NCBI GenBank assembly: GCA_003194525.1
Contig: NBIV01000037.1
Coordinates: 1-64,000, forward strand
Direction: 5' to 3'
From: Gracilariopsis chorda
Taxonomy: Eukaryota > Rhodophyta > Florideophyceae > Gracilariales > Gracilariaceae
Length of the DNA stretch: 64,000 nt
Shown: positions 40,458 through 52,558 of the stretch, piece after piece
Numbering within the stretch: the stretch's first letter is position 1
Layout: every line of letters starts with the position of its first letter
Program-made: the position numbers and the translations under genes
The notes under the pieces: model-generated
Database searches by the model: none
Seen by the model: the letters and a program-made list of their open reading frames with translations, nothing else
What the model was told of the DNA's origin: nothing

Positions 40458-41630
40458 AGGGCCTTCGGCCCTACCACTCTTTCCTGCAGTTGTGACGTCT
40501 GCATCTTGCCTGCAGGAAAGAGTGGTAGCGCCGCCCTACCATTCTTTCCTGCAGTTGTGACGTCTGCACCTTGCCTGCAGGAAAGAGTGGTAGAGCCGCC
40601 CTACCATTCTTTCCTGCAGTTGTGACGTCTGCATCTTGCCTGCAGGAAAGAATGGTAGCGCCGCCTGAAGTGCAATCCTCAAGGAGGATTACTCAGCGAT
40701 GCCCTGTGGACTTGATGTTTTTGCCGCTTTCGCGTGTTTATGATTACTACCGCTATTAGCGGGTGTCTCAGCCCTCAGCGGATCCGCACTGTGCGCCAGG
40801 TGCACACCTGTGCATGCGCCGTGTGCCGCCCAAGGCGTGAGTGGACCACGTGTGACACGGATAGTCAAGAGGAGGTTGGCACCACGGTGTGGACATTTAG
40901 TTAACTTATATTTATTATTTATTATTTATCTACGCTACAGTAGGGAGATTACTACACTATATAGTGGCTCGGCGACCTCGCCCTGACACTGAGTAAACTT
41001 CCCCAACCAGGGTTCTTGGCTCTAAGTCTTTTCCGCTTTCGCGAGTCTTCTACACTCCTCGGAGGTAAAGCCGCGTTACTAACGGTAGACCTATCCCCCC
41101 TGCGTCACTAGGAGTATCACCGCCTTGGGCACTTGTCACTTAATTCACCACCGCCGTGTTCTCGCCCCTGTATAGGGTTTCCTTTGTACCTTTTTCGTGG
41201 TCCCGTTGGCCCACACCCCCGTCGCCCCCAGTCGGGCATCCCCCGTATTTCCCTTACCCCACTCTCGTGGTTCCTACCCCTTTGTGTGGTTGCTCGTCAC
41301 AGCTGACGCGTGTCTCTCGTGCCGGTATCCCGTGACGTCTTCCCCCACTTACGTGGACTCGTACTCCTTGGAAGGGCTGTTTTCCCATTCGTTATGATCC
41401 TAATCCTACCGTTTCAACTCTCCCCGCTTGGCGTGAGGGTGAGGCTCGGCTTTACAACCCGACTTTGTCGTGCTCATCCGGAGAGGCTCCGTTCGCTCTG
41501 TTACCCTCCAGAGGGGAAGATTCCGAACATCTTCGTGTGTTGTCCCGCTTGCGGGTATTGCACTACACCGCCCTACCATTCTTTCCTGCAGTTGTGACGT
41601 CTGCATCTTGCCTGCAAGAAAGAGTGATAG
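40458..41630. repeat. Tandem array of 65-bp hairpin units, interrupted by a solo LTR
   Basis: Four units at 40471-40528, 40536-40593, 40601-40658 and 41573-41630. Each is a 58-bp inverted repeat: 19-bp arm starting CTACCA(C/T)TCTTTCC, 20-nt loop holding GACGTC, then the complementary arm, separated by 7-bp GC-rich spacers. Arms of units 1 and 3 pair perfectly although they differ from each other at one position (C:G versus T:A). The solo LTR sits between units 3 and 4, and removing it with one CCGCC copy restores the period. A preceding small hairpin AGGGCC-TTC-GGCCCT (40458-40472) resembles the Helitron 3' hairpins nearby. Function unknown. Confidence 0.85.
40666..41567 (+). repeat. Solo LTR of a Ty3/Gypsy element with CCGCC target duplication
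   Basis: 902 bp, TGAAGTGCAA...TTGCACTACA, flanked by CCGCC at 40661-40665 and 41568-41572. In a 200-bp sample it matches the LTR of the right-hand Gypsy element at about 98%, so it is young. It arose by LTR-LTR recombination of a full element, the usual origin of solo LTRs. Rich in short inverted repeats. Confidence 0.93.
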
Positions 41631-41849
41631 GGCCGGAGCTTGAGGGGTGATAAAACTGAGAATCAAACGTTTTGGTTGTCTAAAACGTTTGATTATCATT
41701 GGTGCAAAGAGTTCGCGTACCAAAAGGCTCAAAAAATGAAGATGAAGCACGATTTTGGGTGCTGGCGCAGTTTGCGCCAAAAAAACGAAATCGTGCATTT
41801 TACTTATTTTTTAAGGGGTGCGAAGGTCGTTGTCGCACAAATCCTTAGT
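41631..41849. other. Hairpin-rich linker between the hairpin array and the Helitron
   Basis: Contains further stems: 41661-41673 with 41682-41694 (AATCAAACGTTTT, 13 bp perfect), GCACGATTT...AAATCGTGC near 41747-41795 with an inner TGGCGCA/TGCGCCA, and GTGCGA/TCGCAC near 41818-41838. No gene. Confidence 0.7.
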
Positions 41850-44800
41850 TAGGTTAAGACAAGTGGAAACGGCCTTCGGCCGTGGGCGGCGCTGCGCGCC
41901 GCGTTGTTTATGTAGCTTTGTGCATTTAGTAGCGTTCGGAGGCTCTCCAAGCACTTTGCTCGCTTGCGCTCGCAATAGCACTCGTAGAACCACGGGGCGC
42001 CACAGCGCCTAGAGAATGTGGAGCCGTAGGGGTTAGTTTTTAGGTTCCTAAGTTGACTGCAGTGCCAGCCAATGATAAGAAAGCGCGATAAGTTGCTTTG
42101 TGTAACTGGGTGGCACTGCAGTCATTATGGGAGTGCCAGCCAGTAAGCAGCAAACTTTGCTGCCGCTACTGCTGCTGAATTTTTTAAATGGTAGGGAGGC
42201 TTTGCGCCAAATGGGCGTTTTGGATGCGCAAACGGGGGCGTGCAAAGCAAATTTGTGGCACAACGCCTCCGGTCAGTCAACAACACCCCCCTCATACATG
42301 AGCAAATCATTAAGAGTGGGGAGACAAGAGGAAGCGGCCTTCGGCCGCCGGCGGCGCTGCGCACCGCGGTGGAGGAGTGATAAACAGGGGTGAGGAAAGA
42401 AAAGGGTGGATAAAGCAAAAGCAGAAAAGCAAGTGGTTTAATTCAATAAATGAAGAACGCAAGAAATATGATTATGGTTGTGGAGGGATGCAGAACTGAA
42501 TGGCTTCAGGCAGCACTGGGTTGGCGATGGCCACAGGCATGGGATGAATTCTGTGCGCATTTGTGGATGTAAGCTGCGGGTCATGCAGGAGTAGCACATG
42601 GTCGTTCCTTCGAACGCGCGACAATGCGACATACAACTGACCGGTGCAGAAGAAGTTGGATCGTACATCCACAACCAAGCCATCCAAGGTTTTTCTCTGT
42701 CCTTTGTGAACTGTAGCTGCAAATTCAAGACGAGTGGGGAACTGCCTTCGAATCATGCGAATGTCTGCAAAAGAAAACTCGAAGTCGATACGATGCAGGA
42801 GCTGTCGTTCAAGCACCAGTCTGTTCTCGTCGAATCGAGCCACCTGCATCGTAAATTGATCGACACGCTCGACTACGAACAGCTTTCCGTTGACCACAGC
42901 CGGATGCAGCACGTTCCGAATGACCATAACTGGCACACCGATCTTCAAGTCCAAGTTATGAGGCGGTACTCCAGTAGGCACATACTGATATGCAAACTCG
43001 GGGACGATAGTACTGGCGAAGTCAGACTCTGGGTTCTGTCCACGATCAGGTTGCTCGGTTGTCTCTGACGCAAGAGTGAAGCGCTCATTAGGAAATAGAT
43101 CTAGCGCTGCCACATTATTTTCGTCGACCGGCTGATTTGTGGACGCAATGAGCATTTTGCTAAGATCTACATCCTCCTCCTTGCGTCGTGTTGTGAGCCA
43201 CTTCCACAGAAATTGGTAGCCTTTTTTCATGCCACCGGTAGATCTGAGGGGTATTGGAGCGTTTTTGGATATTGTGTTTCGTGCAATGGAACGTAGCAGC
43301 GACGCAAATGCCGGATCATCGGCCTGGCGTACTTGTTCGGTGAGGTACAGCACTTGAACCGAGCACAATGTCCACAGATCACTCTTCCACGGCAATTCGT
43401 TGAGAATGTTTGTGTACACCCGTCTCACATTTCCACTTGGCTCGGCCTCCATGTACACCTGCGGCACCACTGGAAGCAGCTGGGAGTAGTCGGCGGATAG
43501 AACGATGGTCAAGCCCCCAAACGGTGGCGGGTTTTCCATTCCACTGCAGCGAAGATCTTTGAGCAACGCATCCATGAGTTCGAAGAGCTTTCTTGAGAGC
43601 ATGGACGCCTCATCCAAGACGAGCAGTTGTATTTCGCATAGCAGTTCTGCACGTTGAGATCGGGGACCGTACTTCGACAAAGTGGCTGTAGTGTTGCTTG
43701 TGCTGTCCCTATCAGCTACACCCAGTCCGAGAAGGCTGTGTGAAGTGCGGCCACCTTCGTACAAAGAAGCTGCAATGCCTGTTGTAGCAGTCATTTCGGC
43801 GAGCATTCCTTCCGACTCAACGATATCACGAAGGAGGTTGAGCACGTATGTCTTTCCGGTTCCTGCGGATCCTTGCACAAAGAACACGTTTCCAGGAGTG
43901 CTTGTTCGCTCCTGCAGCGCCTGTCTTTGTTGCAATGCGGCAATGACGGTGTCAATGACTTTTCTTTGGCGAGGTTCTAAGGTGGTGTACGTTGACTGCA
44001 ACGTTGAAGAATTCCGCACCAGTCGTGCGTCTCGAGTTGTTGTAGCTCGATTCGCCTCAGTCAATGCTGTATGATCCTGCTGTAGGTGTTGGGAGAAGAA
44101 GCTGTGATCGCGAAGCAGTCGTCCTCCGGGCCGGCCTGAGATCTCCATCATGCGTCGATACATTTCTTGCTTTCGTTGCTGCTCATCTCCTGTATGTATG
44201 TCGCTACATAATGCCTCCCAGTTTTCGACGGCCATTTTTTCTGGGTCTGCGCCTTGTTGGTATAGTGTGACAACCAGACGTCGTAGCTCGGAGGGCGTGC
44301 TGTATATCTGCACTGCTTCTTGGAATGCAATATCAAACTCGGATCCGTCCGCGAGCAGTCCGCTTACAATTGCAGTTTCACGATACGTTCCATACTGCTG
44401 TCCGTTGAAAGTCCTTGCGTCTTCATAAGAGCTCGAGCCGTGATTCATGAGCAGCAAGCACAGAGCAAAGAGCTCAATGTCGGACGGTGAAACACCTCTG
44501 ATCCTTGCGACACACTGCTCGTCTTCCGTGCGCTCTACCACGTACATGAGCGGATCGCAGTCGTCTGTGGGCACCTGAGTGCTGTCTCCCTCGTATTGGT
44601 TAGGCACTCGGGCTGGAAGCGTGCCATACAATCGAACTTTTTCAAAGTACGAAAGGTAATCGAGGTTTGCTTATGCTTCGGGCCTCGCAAAGTATCTCTC
44701 CAGTGTAGACGGCTGTGATGCAGAAAGAAGCTGGTTGGGACCTCTCAGCAGAAATGTGCGCTCTCCTTCCAAGTGAATGGCCAGTCGCTCTACTTTTGGT

Positions 44801-47800
44801 ACGATGTGAACATGTCGAAACTCGAAAATTCTCCAAGCTGCATTGACAGCGCCCACCACACGTGCTCGCATGTATGCACGAATGTCGTTCTGCACCTGCG
44901 GCTCTTGTTGCTGCTCGTTGTGTAAGCCTGTCTCATTAGCACCACTCACGTTGAGCACCACCTCCTGAGCTTTGGGCTGCTTAAACGCGTACTTCATCAG
45001 ATAAGCCACTGCGCCCCCTCCTTGCGTGCGCTCTACGTTGATATGAGAGCGGTACTTCTTGGTCAGAGTTGGGTTGTACGGCACTATCTTGAGGTCATGT
45101 TGCCTTCTTCTGCGGTAGACCACGCGATTCGTGCCTTCTTCAATGTACGTCTCCGGCACAATCATGTTGCGGTCGTATCCAAACTTGCAACGCCCAGCGC
45201 GATTCCGGCAATAGGTGGAGTGGCGGTGCCTGTGCATGGAACGAATGAGGGCACGCAACGCATCGTCTTCACCGGGAAGAGGAAGTTCTGCACGAATCAG
45301 CTCGTCGATCACATCAACGTCTTCAATCACACCTCCTTCGAGCCACACGAGCATGTGGTGATGAGGCACATTGCGCTCCTGAAACTCGAGCTTTGATGCA
45401 AGCCCCAGGCACTTCAATCCGAAGATGTGCTCCGAGTTCTTCTCCAACTCCTTCATGAAGTCGTTTGCGTACTGGTTGTACACCCTTGCAATCAGATCAG
45501 GTCGGTCAAACGGTCGAGGGCGGTTACTCTGTGCCGTAAATGCGCTCCGATTGCTGGTATCCATACCAAGGCGCTGGATGTCCTCTCTCCAGATGTTCAT
45601 GGTGATTGTAATGAACAGAGAAGGCGGTCCTCTCCGCACTACGATCGCCTGTACATCCATGCGCTTGTTCTTCCAGTACGCTGCTGAGTTGACCGAGTCA
45701 TTGGGCAGAAATATGCGTCCCATTTGCGCGAACTGGGATGGTGACACATGACCTGTTTGCTGCTGTGCTTGCTGGATCTCTTGCTCTTGTACAATACGTG
45801 CCTGTTGTTCTCTCTCCAGGAAACGTAGTCGCATGTCCTCAATGTTTGTGTGCGTGCGGAGCATCCACATCTGCAGCAACGGTCTACTGTTGAGGAGGAT
45901 GTTGTCTGAGTACAAACGTCGCTTCGCGTTCTGAGCCCAGGTGAGCTTTCAGAGCTTCCACTCGTTGACGCTGAGATCTGAGCTTTGCTGTGTGGAGTTC
46001 CTTGCATCCAGGAAGAGGCCGATGTCAAACGGTTTGTGCTGATCACCGTACGGGTAGAGAAGAGGGAAAGTGCCCTTCTCTGCAAGTTTGGATGCCAGTT
46101 TTAGAAGTCGGTACCGCACTTGCACATTGTTTGCGGCATTCGCAGTCGCCCCTGCTCCAGCAGCAGCAGCACTCGTCACTGCAGCGTGCTCTTCGGTTAC
46201 GGTTCCTTCTACCAAGCGCGGTACTTGAAACTCCACTCGATACAGGCCAGTTGGATCCACGACGAGCGTTCTCATCATGGTTGGCCCGCCACCAGGAGCA
46301 TCTTCAGGGGGAGGCCCAGCACCTGCGTGAGGAGCACTGACTGTGGCAATTCGGGTTCCTTCGTAACCACGTACGACTACTCCCTCTTCTGCTGCCTGCA
46401 TGCTGATATCGACGGCGGTATCTGCATTTTGTTGTTGTTGTTGCGTGCTAAGCATGGATCGGTACCGCTCACGCACCACGTCTGGCTTGGGCTGGATCAC
46501 ATCATACAACTTGGGCACGATGTCTCGTACGTTGATGTCTTGAATGAACGCACGCAAATTGGCACGCGCATAGTGAGAGGGATCCAAGGAAGGCAGACCA
46601 GTACCCCACAGAAAGCTGTAGCGCGTGTTGTTCTGGTTCTGCGTGGGCAGAGCGAGAGCTGTGTTGCCCTCGAGTCTGAGAAAGGAGGGACCGCCTCCCG
46701 TCACATACAACATGTCCATGAACGCTTGCGTCGTCGCGAAGAGCGTATTCAAGTTGAGGAAATGGCTGTGGAAGGCTCTCAGGCTATAAATACTGCGAAC
46801 CAACTCACTGCTATGCCTTCTGCGGAACGTGACGCCCCATCCTGACATTCTTTTCATTCCACAGCACACTCCAGTGACCTCTGTGCCAAGCAAAACACAG
46901 CCGCAATACTTGCAGCTATGTATTTTCAATGTCCAGTCCGCGTACTGGCAGGAGGCGAGCGTGTGTGAGTGTTCGCCGCATCTTCCGCATCGCCTTTGAC
47001 CTGCAGTGGGAAGCGTCTCAAACTCCGGCACGCTTGCACGGATGGCCGGATCATTCCTCGCCTGAGCTGCTACGGAATCCCACGCATAGTACACGCGATA
47101 GAGTCCTCGATCAGGACGCCCAGCACAGTGCATGACCGTCGTGTCAAGCTGTTTCTGTGGCTGATGCTGCGGATGGTGTGAGGGAGCCGGTGTGATCTCA
47201 TCCGCTTCCACCTCCATCGGAATGGACATCTGTTGTTCTTCCTGTTCAGCTTGTGGCAACGCAGGCTGCGGCGGCGGGTGTGAGAGAGCCGGGGTGATCT
47301 CATCCTCTTCCATTTCCATCCGGACTGGCATCTGTTCTTTCTGTTTTTCACCTTGTGGCAGAGCAGGCTGCGGTGATGGCGGTGGCTGTGAGGGAGCAGG
47401 AATCCTCTCATCCTCTTCCACTTCCATCGCAATAGGAATCTGTTCTGCAGGCATCGGTGGGAGAGGGGGAGGCATCGGAGGCGGTGGAATGTGACTTGGA
47501 AGGCCTCTCACAAACTCCAGAAATCCAGGAATTGGGCAAGATGTTGGTAGATCTGTGGCAGCAGACCCACTGGCTCTAGCGGCGCTTGTGCTACCTGCTG
47601 CTGCAACCGAAGTAGGTGCAGGAATAATTTCGTCTTCTTCAACCGCTGGAACAATAGGTCCTTGAACGTGTGCTCCGCTCTCATTTACTCCCAACTAATC
47701 TGGAGCTGGAAGAGCTGGTGCTCTTCGGGGTCTTCCAGCTCCTGCCCGTGCTCCACCACTGCCGACACGACGACCACCAGCGTTTTGCCTTGAGCCGCCT

Positions 47801-47892
47801 GCATTCAACCTGGCACCTCCAGAATTGTCTCTGGCACCTCCCGAGTTAGATCGGACGCCACCAGAGTTCAGACGTCGCCCTCCTCTCGTCAT
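41850..47892 (-). mobile_element. Helitron copy 1, nearly complete, autonomous-type
   Basis: A rolling-circle transposon read on the minus strand. The left part (41850-42471) is its 3' untranslated and terminal region, with GC hairpins at 41869-41883 and 42334-42348 and an inverted repeat GACTGCAGTGCCA/TGGCACTGCAGTC (42055-42123). The right part is the RepHel gene. The same 3' region and helicase recur in copy 2. The 5' end beyond 47892 could not be fixed because copy 2 is cut before that point. Exact 3' end uncertain within about 30 bp. Confidence 0.85.
42472..47892 (-). pseudogene. Helitron RepHel (HUH endonuclease plus PIF1-like helicase), one frame with three stops
   Basis: From the ATG at 47890-47892 a single frame of 1,807 codons runs to 42472 with no frameshift and three in-frame stops: TAG 47695, TGA 45949, TAA 44671 (lowest coordinate of each). 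Order: Gly/Arg/Asn repeats ending GAGRPRRAP; Pro/Glu-rich linker with three similar acidic blocks; Cys-rich zinc-binding module (CGRCGEHSHTLASC, HSCKYCGCVLLG); Helitron-like N domain; Rep nuclease with HUH-type PHHHMLVWLEG and the two-tyrosine AYLMKYAFK; PIF1-type helicase with GSAGTGKT, LLVLDEASML and later motifs up to FAATVHKGQRKTLDGLVVDV. All catalytic motifs are intact. In copy 2 the TAA position reads TAT, so that stop is a derived nonsense change. Probably recently inactivated, unless stops are read through. Confidence 0.9.
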
Positions 47893-48983
47893 TTCTATTT
47901 ACCAAAGAAAATAAAATAAAAATTCTATGTTTTTAAACCGTTAAAAAATTTGCCAGAGTTCCAGAATAATTCCCAATAAAACACAAAGTTGAAAGTTAAA
48001 AAAATGGTTGCAGTTTGTTGCGTTGCACCCACCAGGCGTAGTCGCATGCAGCAATTAAAAACAAATTGCTGCAAGGTTTATATTTACCCGATGCAGTCTT
48101 GCGCAGCACAGGGACTCTCGACACACTCCTGTTGGATTATGACGGGCGCAGTGTGCCCAGCCGGTTTTCAAGCCGTTTGATGTTGAACCCGCGTCCGGTT
48201 GTAAGGATTGGTCTGCCTTTACTCACACACTGAAGTGTGCTTTCCGGCCCGAAGAGGTACGACACGGCGGCCACCCCGGACCCTGCACAGAAAGCTGTTA
48301 TTAGGTCCGGTAAACCCTCAGACTTCCTGATCGCCGTCAAACGACCAGTATACCACAGAGAAGCACCTGACTTTTCCCAGATCCGTGGTACTTAGTGGGT
48401 TACTCTTGTGGCGACCTGCACACGAGCTCGGCCTTGCCTAGGTCCCAGGCCAGCAAACAGTGCCCAAAGTAGCAAAAGGTTACGACTCTGCGCTATTGGC
48501 CAAGCCTGAATGGGATGCAAAAAGTGGTTAGGGTCAGCAAGCGAGATGCATTTGGCACTGCGCCAGTGCAGTATATACGTCTATTGCAGGCATGTCTGCA
48601 ATGAGACTTCAGTATAAACTGCACTGGCGCAGTGCAATTTGCCACGTGTTGGAATGCACTGCACTGGAGCCGTGCAATTTGCCACGTGTCGGAATGAACC
48701 GCTGGGTTTTTGCTGCTGAGTGGCTGGCACTACAATTTGATTGTATTGCAAGCCATTCAGCAGCCATTGCACAGTCAACATGCAGCAGCAGCAGCTAATT
48801 AACTGAACGCTTTGCTGCTGCTGCTGAATTTTTTAAGTGGTAGGGAGGCGTTGCGCCAAATGGGCGTTTTGCATGGGCAAACGGGGACGTGCAAGACGGT
48901 TTTGTGGCGCAACGCCTCCATTCAATCAAGAACATCCCCCTCATACAGGAACAAATACTTATAATGGAGAGATAGACAACTAT
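47893..48983. other. Spacer between tandem Helitrons, with inverted and direct repeats
   Basis: Contains the putative 5' end of Helitron copy 1, a perfect 17-bp inverted repeat (48555-48571 with 48619-48635) enclosing a smaller ATTGCAG/CTGCAAT stem, two 25-bp direct copies of GTGCAATTTGCCACGTGT(T/C)GG... near 48632 and 48674, and a third copy of the Helitron 3' module (48822-48985). No gene. Confidence 0.7.
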
Positions 48984-51757
48984 AAACGGCCTTCGGCCGT
49001 GGGCGGCGCTGCGCGCCGCGTTGTTTTTGTAGCTTTGTTGATTTAGTAGCGTTTGGAGGCTCTCAGAGCACTTTGCTCACTTGCGCTCGCAATAGCACTC
49101 GTACAACCCCAGGACACCGCTGCGTCTAGAGTATCTGCAGCGGTAGGGGTTGGTCTGTAGGTGCCTAAATTGACTGCAGTACCAGCCAATGAGGGGAAAG
49201 TGAGACACGTTGCTTTCTGTAACTGGATGGCACTGCAGTCACTATCAGATTGCCATCCAGTAAGCACCCAACTTTGCTGCTGCTGCTGCTGCTGCTGAAT
49301 TTCGTAAATGTTACGCAGGCGTTGCGCCAAATGGGAGTTTTGCATGCGCGTAGAGGGGCCTAGAGGGCGCTTTATTGGCGCACCGCCTCCATTAAATCAA
49401 GAATATCCCTTTCATACTCGTATAAATCATTATATTGGAGAGACAACAGGAAGCGGCTTTTGGCCGAGGGCGGCGCTGCGCACCGAGGGTGGAAAATTTA
49501 TAAACAGCGGTGACAAAAAAGGGTGGAGAAAGCAAAAGCGGAAAAGCAAGTAGTTTAAATCAATGAATGAAGAAAGCTAGAAATACAATTACGGTTGTAG
49601 AGAGATGCAGAACTGAATGGCTTCAGGCACCACTAGGTTGGCGATGGCCACAAGCATGGGATGAATTGTGTGAGCATTCGCAGATGTAAGCTGCGGGTCA
49701 TGAAGGAGCAGCACATGGTCGTTGCTTCGAACGCGCGACAATGCGACATACAACTGACCAGCGCAGAAGACGTTGAATCGCAAATCCAGAACCAAGCCAT
49801 CCAAGGTCTTTCCCTGTTCTTTGTGAACGGTAGCTGCAAACGCGAGACGAATGAGGAATTGCCTTCGAATCATGCGAATGTCTGCGAAATAAAACTAGAA
49901 GCCGATACGATGCAGGAGCTGCCGTTCCAGAACTTGTCTTTCTTCTTCGAATGGAGGCACCTGCATCGTAAATTGATCGAAACGCACGACTACGAACAGC
50001 TTTTCATTGACCACAGCAGAATGCAGCACCTTCCGAATGACCACAACTGGCACACCGATCTTCCAGGCCAAATTATGAGGCAGTACTCCAATAGGCTCAT
50101 ACTGATATGAAAACTCGGGGACGATAGTACTGGCGAAGTCAGACTCTGGGTTCTGTCCACGATCAGGTTGCTCGGTTGTCTCTGACGCAAGAGTGAAGCG
50201 CTCATTAGGAAATAGATCTAGCGCTGCCGCATTATTTTCGTCGACCGGCTGATTTGTGGACGCAATGAGCATTTTGCTAAGATCTACATCCTCCTCCTTG
50301 CGTCGTGTTGTGAGCCACTTCCACAGAAATTGGTAGCCTTTTTTCATGCCACCGGTAGATCTGAGGGGTATTGGAGCGTTTTTGGATATTGTGTTGCGTG
50401 CAATGGAACGTAACAGCGACGGAAATTCTGGGTCATCGGCTTGGCGTTCTTGTTCGGTTAGGTACAGTACTTGAACCGAGCACAATGTCCACAGATCACT
50501 CTTCCACGGCAATTCGTTGAGAATGTTTGTGTACACCCGTCTCACATTTTCCCTTGGCTTGGCCTCCATGTACACCTGCGGCACCACTGGAAGCAGCTGG
50601 GAGTAGTCGCCGGATAGAAAGATAGTCAAGCCCCCAAACGGTGGCGGGTTTTCCATTCCATTGCAGCGAAGATCTTTGAGCAACGCATCCATGAGTTCGA
50701 AGAGCTTTCTTGAGAGCATGGACGCCTCATCCAAGACGAGCAGTTGTATTTCGCGTAGCAGTTCTGCACGTCGAGATCGGGGACCGTACTTTGACAAAGT
50801 GGCTGTAGTGTTGCTTGTGCTGTCCCTATCAGCTACACCCAGTCCGAGAAGGCTGTGTAAAGTGCGGCCACCTTCGTACAACGAAGCTGCAATGCCTGTT
50901 GTAGCAGTCATTTCGGCGAGCATTCCTTCCGACTCAACGATATCACAAAGGAGGTTGAGCACGTATGTCTTTCCGGTTCCTGCGGATCCTTGCACAAAGA
51001 ACACGTTTCCAGGAGTGCTTGTTTGCTCCTGCAGTGCCTGTCTTTGTTGCAATGCGGCAATGACGGTGTCGATGACTTGTCTTTAGCGATGTTTTAAGTT
51101 GGCGTACCTTGAATGCAACGATGACGCATTTCGCAGCACGCGCGCGTCTAGAGTGGTTGAAGCTCGATTCGCCTCAGTCAATGCTCCATGATCCTGCTGT
51201 AGGTGTTGTGAGAAGAAGCTGTGATCGCGTAAAAGTCGTCTACAGTGCCGGTATGAGATCTCCACCACACATCGATAAATTTCTTGCTTTCGCTTCTGCT
51301 CATCTCTTGTATGTATGTCGACTCGGGCAGGAAGCGTGCGATACAATCGCAATTTTTCAAAGTATGAAAGGTAGTCGAGGTTTGCATATGCTTACGGCCT
51401 GGCATATCTCTCCAGTGTAGACGGCTGCGATGCAGAAAGGAGCTGGTTCGGACCTCTAAGCAGAAACGTTCGCTTTCCTTTCCAGTGAATGGCGAGTCGC
51501 TCTACTTTTGGTACGATGTGATTATGTCGAAACTCGAAAAATCTCCAAGCTGCTTTGAAGGCGCCCACCACACGCACTCGCATGTATGCACCAATGACGT
51601 TCTGCGCCTCCCCCTCTTGTTGCTGCTCGTTCTTTGTACCTGTCCCATTAGCACCAATCACCTTGAGCACCACCTCCTGAGCTTTGGGCTGCTGAAACCA
51701 GTAATTCATGAGATAAGCCACTGTGCCCCCTCCTTGCGTGCGTTCTACGTTGATATG
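48984..51757 (-). mobile_element. Helitron copy 2, internally deleted and cut by a Gypsy insertion
   Basis: Same orientation as copy 1, directly beside it. It has the 3' terminal region with hairpins (48986-49000 and a degenerate one at 49453-49466), the helicase coding part (49589-51060), a deletion of about 400 bp relative to copy 1 between LPARV and DIHTRDEQ, and part of the Rep region up to the two-tyrosine motif (here AYLMNYWF, changed from AYLMKYAF). Several stops and frame changes. Nucleotide identity to copy 1 is about 90% in places and nearly 100% in others. It stops at 51757 where the Gypsy LTR begins; the remainder should continue beyond the right end of the Gypsy element, outside the window. 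Confidence 0.85.
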
Positions 51758-52535
51758 TGTATTGCAATGCGCGCAAGCGGGACAACACACGAAGACGTTC
51801 GGAATCTTCCCGTCTGGAGGGTAACACAGCGAACGGAGCCTCTCCGGATGAGCACGACAAAGTCGGGTTGTAAAGCCGAGGCTCACCCTCACGCCAAGCG
51901 GGGAGAGTTGAAACGGTAGGATTAGGATCACCACGAATGGGAAAACAGCCCTTCCAAGGAGTACGAGTCCACGTAAGTGGGGGAAGACGTCACGGGATAC
52001 CGGCACGAGAGACACGCGTCAGCGGTGACGAGCAACCACACAAAGGGGTAGGAACCACGAGAGTGGGGTAAGGGAAATACGGGGGATGCCCGATTGGGGG
52101 CGACGGGGGTGTGGGCCAACGGGACCACGAAAAAAGGTACCAAGGAAACCCTATACAGGGGCGAGAACACGGCGGTGGTGAATTAAGTGACAAGTGCCCA
52201 AGGCGGTGATACTCCTAGTGACGCAGGGTGGATAGGTCTACCATTAGTAACGCGGCTTTACCTCCGAGGAGTGTAGAAGACTCGCGAAAGCGGAAAAGAC
52301 TTAGAGCCAAGAACCCTGGTTGGGGAAGTTTACTCAGTGTCAGGGCGAGGTCGCCGAGCCACTATATAGTGTATTAATCTGCCTACTGTAGCGTAGATAA
52401 ATAATAAATAATAAATATAATTTAACTAAATGTCCACACCGTGGTGCCAACCTCCTCTTGACTATCCGTGTCACACGTGGTCCACTCACGCCTTGGGCGG
52501 CACACGGCGCATGCACAGGTGTGCACCTGGCGCAC
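51758..52535 (-). repeat. Gypsy 3' LTR, distal piece
   Basis: Starts (plus-strand view) with TGTATTGCAA, the complement of the LTR end, and matches the solo LTR until the GCGCAC where the KDZ-type element begins. Confidence 0.92.
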
Positions 52536-52558
52536 CGTCGGTGTTCTCGGAATGCTAG
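52536..52558 (+). repeat. Left terminal inverted repeat of the KDZ-type element
   Basis: Complementary to 60500-60522 at 22 of 23 positions. Preceded by AC, the duplicated target. Confidence 0.92.

Noticed and set aside
40471-41630. CRISPR-like array
   Set aside because: Regular repeats with short spacers, but the spacers are the same GC-rich 7-mer, the units are long palindromes and the context is eukaryotic transposons.
45022-46845. Several 100-240-aa plus-strand frames across the Helitron
   Set aside because: All are complements of the RepHel coding strand, whose Rep and helicase motifs are clear.
38985-47697. Nuclear genetic code with reassigned stop codons
   Set aside because: Stops of all three kinds occur in the relics, and host genes end at ordinary TAA/TAG/TGA with no in-frame stops, so nonsense decay is simpler.
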